Below are positions 60,506 through 64,000 of a stretch of 64,000 nucleotides of DNA, piece by piece (positions within the stretch are counted from its first letter, which is position 1; every line of letters begins with the position of its first letter). The position numbers and the translations under genes are program-made. The DNA comes from Methylosinus sp. PW1 (GTDB lineage Bacteria; Pseudomonadota; Alphaproteobacteria; Rhizobiales; Beijerinckiaceae), in contig NZ_JQNK01000008.1 in NCBI RefSeq assembly GCF_000745215.1, forward strand, positions 372,001 to 436,000. Reading direction: 5' to 3'. Below the pieces are notes generated by a model. That model saw only the letters and a program-made list of their open reading frames with translations. It was not told the origin of the DNA and did not search any database.

Positions 60506-60899
60506 GGGCGCCCGAAAGTCGCGCCAAGGAGAGGAGCTGCGTGTTCCAGCGCGGCCTGGCGAGCAGGAAGAAAAAGAGAACAATCTCTGCACACGGAGCG
60601 TGCTATCTATTTGAAATTACAAATATTTTAGTCCAGCCCATCATGGGCGCCGCGGAGAATATAGTCTCTTGATTTATAGGCGATATCATCCTGGTCTCTA
60701 GGCCGTGGCGGCTGTGCGCGCATTCTGCGCCACCTCGATACGACGGTTTTCGTCCGCTTCCTCGGACGTCATCTCATTGGCGCTGCACGCCGCGCGAGCG
60801 GATCCTTATGCGGTCCTTACGCCCGACGGGGCAAATCCGAATAGCCTCCTTACGCGCTCTGCAGGCATATCCCGAGCATTGTCGAAAGGGAGACTGATC
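60506..60899. other. Intergenic region before the kdp genes
   Basis: About 390 bp without a supported gene. It must contain the kdp promoter. The patch around 60600-60680 is clearly lower in GC than its surroundings. No operator could be assigned. Confidence 0.55.
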
Positions 60900-60983
60900 A
60901 TGCTCGACCTTGTCTATCTCGGCCTCGGCGCGATTCTCTTCGCGCTGATGGGGCTTTATGCGCGCGCCTGCGGGCGGCTCTGA
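60900..60983 (+). CDS. 27-residue membrane peptide before kdpF
   Basis: MLDLVYLGLGAILFALMGLYARACGRL: one hydrophobic helix with a basic end. AAAGGGAGA lies 6-14 bases before the ATG. Small peptides of this form precede kdpF in alphaproteobacterial kdp operons, as I recall; role unknown. Eleven bases separate it from kdpF. Confidence 0.7.
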   Translation: MLDLVYLGLGAILFALMGLYARACGRL

Positions 60984-60994
60984 AAAGGGAGCGA

Positions 60995-61084
60995 ATGATG
61001 CTCGAACCGATCATCGGCCTGGGCGTCGCCGTGCTGCTCGGCGCCTATCTCGTCTACACGCTCCTTCATCCCGAGAAATTCTGA
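60995..61084 (+). CDS. kdpF: KdpF, small subunit of the K+ ATPase
   Basis: 29 residues, [20 protein letters not shown], then YTLLHPEKF. Single helix with the GxxLxxYLVYxL core and charged end of KdpF, which stabilises the KdpABC complex in the inner membrane. Shine-Dalgarno AGGGAG (60985-60990). Two ATG codons in a row; either may be used. Confidence 0.85.
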   Translation: MMLEPIIGLGVAVLLGAYLVYTLLHPEKF

Positions 61085-61118
61085 GCCGAGCGTCTCGGGC
61101 TCCGTAAAGGAAACGATC

Positions 61119-62563
61119 ATGAACGCCATTGGCTTGGCGCAAATCGCCGTCGTGCTGGCAGCCGTCGTCTTCGCCGCCGTGCCGCTCAGCGCCTTTATCG
61201 CTCGCGTCCTCGCCGGCGAGCGCACTATTCTGACGCCCGTTCTGCTTCCCGTGGAGCGCGTCTTCTACAAGCTCGCCGGAGTCGATCCGGCGCGTGAGCA
61301 AAGCTGGCTCGTCTATACGAGCGCCATGCTCGCCTTCAGCGTCGTCGGCTTTGCATCGCTCTATGCGCTGCAGCGCCTGCAGAATGTGTTGCCGCTCGAT
61401 CCGCAGGGCTTCGATCCTGTCCCGGCCGATCTCGCCTTCAACACATCGATCAGCTTCATCACCAACACCAATTGGCAGAATTATGCCGGCGAGACGACGA
61501 TGAGCCATCTCGTGCAGATGCTCGGGCTCACCGTTCACAACTTCCTCTCCGCTGCGACCGGCCTCGCAATGGCCTTCGCGCTGGTGCGCGGCTTTGCGCG
61601 AGCAGAGTCGCCGACGGTCGGCAATTTCTGGGTCGATCTCACACGCGGCGCGCTCTATGTGCTGCTGCCGCTGTCGATCGTCTTCGCGCTCGCGCTGGTC
61701 GCGCTCGGCGTTCCGCAGACGCTTCTCGGCTCTGTCGAGGCGACGACGCTAGAGGGCGCCAAGCAGGTGATCTCGATCGGCCCGGTCGCGAGCCAGGAGG
61801 CGATCAAGGAGCTAGGCACCAATGGCGGCGGCTTCTTCAACGCCAATTCGGCGCATCCGTTCGAAAGCCCGAACGCGATTTCCAATCTCCTCGAAATATG
61901 GGCGCTGCTCGTCATTCCCTTCGCGCTCGCCTTCGCCTTCGGCCGCGCGGTGCTGGATTTTCGGCAAGGCCGCGCGATCGCCATCGCTATGCTCATCGTG
62001 CTCGTCTGCGGCGTGCTCATCGCCTATTGGGCGGAGGCCGCCGGCAATCCGCTGCTGACGTCGATCGGCGTCGATCCTTCGCCCGGCAATATGGAAGGCA
62101 AGGAGGTGCGCTTCGGCGTAGCCACCAGCGCGCTCTTCGCCGCAGCGACGACAGGCACCAGCACCGGCGCTGTCAATTCGATGCATGACTCCTTCATGCC
62201 GATCGGCGGCCTCGTGCCCTTGTTCAACATGCTGATGGGCTCGATCGCGCCGGGCGGCGTCGGCGCCGGTCTCTATGGCTTTCTCGTGCTCGCAGTCGTC
62301 GCGGTCTTCGTCGCCGGCCTCATGGTCGGCCGCACGCCGGAATATCTCGGCAAGAAGATCGAGGCGCGGGAGATGAAGCTCGCCATGCTCGCCGTGCTGA
62401 TCTATCCGCTCTGCGTGCTCGGATTCTCCGCGGCTTCCGCGCTGCTGCCGGGCGCGCTCGCGAGCTTGAACAACGCCGGCCCGCACGGTCTGTCGGAGAT
62501 CGTCTACGCCTTCGCCTCGACGACCGACAATAATGGCTCGGCCTTCGCGGGCCTTTCCGGTGA
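61119..62563 (+). pseudogene. kdpA: KdpA (K+-translocating subunit), 3'-truncated by a transposon
   Basis: About 481 native residues of roughly 565: start [18 protein letters not shown], first selectivity loop [18 protein letters not shown], second [17 protein letters not shown], third [17 protein letters not shown], and the start of the fourth [11 protein letters not shown]. Immediately after the fourth-loop motif the frame turns into seven foreign residues and a stop (62580-62582), so the last two helices are lost and the downstream kdpBC genes are cut off. High-affinity potassium uptake from this locus should be dead. Confidence 0.93.
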
Positions 62564-62610
62564 GTGTGATCACGGTTTCTGATGTCGTGCTCATCAGGCT
62601 TTTTGATGGG

Positions 62611-62666
62611 CTTCCCACTTCCGCTTCCCGCACGCTGTAGGGGTGGTGGGAAGCGGAAGTGGGAAG
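62611..62666. repeat. 19-bp perfect inverted repeat near the transposon end
   Basis: CTTCCCACTTCCGCTTCCC (62611-62629) and its reverse complement (62648-62666), 18 bp apart, about 50 bp inside the boundary with kdpA. Transposons that use TniB/TnsC-type ATPases carry repeated transposase-binding sites of about this size near their ends. It could alternatively be a terminator for the leftward ATPase genes. Confidence 0.65.
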
Positions 62667-62745
62667 TCAACGTCTGAGTGACTTGAGAGGGCATGCGGCC
62701 ACAGCGGGGCTGATTTGGTTGCGGCCGTTTATCGCGGCGTATCAC

Positions 62746-63696
62746 TCAGCCCGTGGCGAGGCGATAGCCGTCCGTCGATTTGACGATGCGGCCCGCGGCG
62801 GCCATGGCGGCCAGACGCTGATAGAGCGTGGTGGTGCGCACGCGGCACAAGGCGCGCAGATCGGCAAAGGGCTGCGGCGCGCCGGCTTCCGCGAGGGCCG
62901 CGACGATGCGCTCGTCGATCGAGCGTGCTTCTGCGCCCTGTGCGGGTTGTGGCCTGCCGTCCACGACCTCGAGGGCGAGCGCGTCGGCGCGCTCGGTGAG
63001 CTCGAGCCTGATGGCGGGCATGGCCGACGCGGCGCGGTGCTCGACGGTCAGGGTGAGCGCGTCGCCGTCTCGGCGGAGATAGAGGTTGGAGTCGCCCCAG
63101 GCATGGAACTCTGAGGAACCACGTAGGCCTTGGCCCGCACGCATGCTGCTCGCGTTCTTTCTCGCGTGGTGGACGAGGATCACGGCGAGGCCGTGACGGC
63201 GTTGGAGCTGACGCAGGAACGCCAGCAGCGGCGCCACTTCGCCGCTGATGTTTTCGTCGATGCGATGCAGGCGCACGAAGGGGTCGAGGATGAGCAGGCG
63301 CGGCTCCAGCCGCGCGATGGTTTCCTCGAGGCTGGCGCGATCGGCGTCGAGATCGAGGCGCAGCGACGGGGCGGTGATGACCTGGATGTCGAGATCAAAG
63401 ATGGAGAGGCCGGCCGCAGCGCCGATGCCCTCGATCCGGCGCCGGACGATGTGCGCCGCGTCCTCGGCGGCGTATAGCAGGACGCGGCCGGGCTTGGGTA
63501 CGCCAAATCGCCTCAGGCAGGGCGCGCCGCCGGCGACGGCGACGGCCAGATCTAGCGCGAGGAAGGATTTGCAGCATTTGGGCTCGCCGCCGATGATGCC
63601 GACCGCTTCTTGGGACCACAACCCCGTGACCAGCCAGTCCTTGTCTGGAGGGCGATCGGCGAGCTGATGGGCGGGCGTGACGGGAAGCGGCGTCAT
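62746..63696 (-). CDS. AAA_25/RepA-like ATPase of the transposon
   Basis: A 316-residue RecA-fold ATPase: P-loop VGIIGGEPKCCKSFLALDLA (GEPKxxKS form), YAAEDAAHIVRRRIEGIG, Walker B RLLILDPFVRLHRIDENISGE, LAVILVHHARKNASSMRAGQGLRGSSEFHAWGDS. The C-terminal ~70 residues form a winged helix (RIVAALAEAGAPQPFADLRALCRVRTTTLYQRLAAMAAAGRIV). RepA-like helicases of plasmids share this core. ATG overlaps the end of the upstream ATPase gene (63693-63696), so both are expressed together. Confidence 0.85.
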   Translation of the reverse strand: MTPLPVTPAHQLADRPPDKDWLVTGLWSQEAVGIIGGEPKCCKSFLALDLAVAVAGGAPCLRRFGVPKPGRVLLYAAEDAAHIVRRRIEGIGAAAGLSIFDLDIQVITAPSLRLDLDADRASLEETIARLEPRLLILDPFVRLHRIDENISGEVAPLLAFLRQLQRRHGLAVILVHHARKNASSMRAGQGLRGSSEFHAWGDSNLYLRRDGDALTLTVEHRAASAMPAIRLELTERADALALEVVDGRPQPAQGAEARSIDERIVAALAEAGAPQPFADLRALCRVRTTTLYQRLAAMAAAGRIVKSTDGYRLATG

Positions 63697-64000
63697 CGTC
63701 TACGCCGAGTTCCGGCCGCAGTCGAGAGCGGGGCGGGCGGAGGGGCCATGGCGCAAGTCTCGAAAAACAGCTTCTCGTCGATCTGTCGGGCGTCACGCTC
63801 GGCGGCCGTCGCGAGCAGCTCGCCCGCAAGCGTCATGAGCGCGCGCAGATTGCCCTGGGAGTGATCGCAGAGGGTCACGATCAGCTCCGGGGTCATCAGC
63901 GTCGTCGCGCCGGCCTGCTGCAAGGCGTGTCTGAGACAATCCTGCAGCTCCTGCGGCGTCGCCCGGTCGATAGCGAGGCGAACTCGGATGCGGCTGCCGA
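63693..64000 (-). CDS. ExeA/TniB-like AAA ATPase, C-terminal part only
   Basis: Runs off the right edge. The visible ~100 residues read RIRVRLAIDRATPQELQDCL, then TPELIVTLCDHSQGNLRALMTLAGELLATAAERDARQIDEKLFFETC, the lid and arginine-finger region of AAA_22 (ExeA/TniB) proteins that deliver transposases to targets. The Walker motifs are outside the window. Confidence 0.75.
   Translation of the reverse strand, partial: GSRIRVRLAIDRATPQELQDCLRHALQQAGATTLMTPELIVTLCDHSQGNLRALMTLAGELLATAAERDARQIDEKLFFETCAMAPPPAPLSTAAGTRRRR

Larger units (their letters stand above)
62561..64000 (-). mobile_element. Transposon with two ATPase genes inserted in kdpA (partial)
   Basis: Left boundary within 62561-62565, where kdpA similarity ends (TGAGTGTGATCACGG onward). 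Inside are a 19-bp inverted repeat pair, an AAA_25/RepA-like ATPase gene and the end of an ExeA/TniB-like ATPase gene, both read leftwards towards the boundary. That suggests a transposase gene further right, outside the window, in the arrangement transposase, ATPase, ATPase. The far end and target duplication cannot be seen. Confidence 0.7.

Noticed and set aside
1-64000. tRNA or rRNA genes and CRISPR arrays
   Set aside because: No cloverleaf-like segment with TTCGA arms, no rRNA-like stretch and no spaced direct-repeat series was seen on either strand; a covariance scan could not be run.

Overview
This is a GC-rich window, most likely from an alphaproteobacterium of the Hyphomicrobiales; the gene types would suit a Methylocystis/Methylosinus-like methylotroph, but that is inference from composition and content, not a match. 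It is an accessory region devoted to metal and metalloid resistance, heavily reworked by mobile DNA. No rRNA, tRNA or CRISPR array was seen.

Layout. (1) 1-10862: a nested transposon. A 2.6-kb IS66-type element with an 8-bp target duplication sits in the last codons of a methyltransferase gene. Both of its terminal repeats were hit at the same internal position by a Tn5-like IS4-family element (two tandem copies on the left, one on the right), and its tnpB is split by a 3.4-kb serine-recombinase element. (2) 10855-16253: an arsenic operon read leftwards, arsR-arsI-arsC-arsD-arsA-acr3-methyltransferase. (3) 16407-20214: a TauE/SafE permease, a merR/merT-like pair with a GDCCVxC protein, and a second arsenate locus (arsC, a FecR-N-terminal-like protein, an arsR-arsC fusion). 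(4) 20513-31434: a mosaic of XRE and LysR regulators, a DUF2274 gene, a truncated type I restriction locus with vapBC inside it, a Tat-exported superoxide dismutase with chromate genes chrA/chrB, and remnants of integrases, an IS3 element and a PIN toxin. (5) 31476-39697: ABC exporter and two-component system, divergent from an RND efflux pair whose pump gene carries an in-frame amber codon. (6) 39838-50394: a metal-transport cluster. On the minus strand lie a small gene behind a long structured leader, a non-canonical NRAMP protein, an EamA permease with a histidine tail, and a 1091-residue fusion of a P1B-5-type metal ATPase, a hemerythrin domain and a membrane-fusion (adaptor) domain. A polyhistidine exported protein and a VIT/CCC1 transporter lie beside it. 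(7) 50537-60118: a CzcCBA-type heavy-metal efflux operon with cytochrome b561, divergent from PepSY and two-component genes. (8) 60328-64000: an istB remnant and the start of a kdp operon whose kdpA is cut by a transposon carrying two ATPase genes that runs off the window.

How it fits together. Arsenite, arsenate, methylarsenical, mercury, chromate and Co/Zn/Cd/Ni-type divalent cation handling are all represented, mostly as compact operons with ATGA overlaps. Each block is bounded by element ends or broken recombinase genes, as expected of a resistance island built by serial insertion. The most unusual single gene is the ATPase-hemerythrin-adaptor fusion at 42002-45277; the most unusual DNA structures are the paired insertions into IS66 ends and the inverted spacer between the tandem IS copies.
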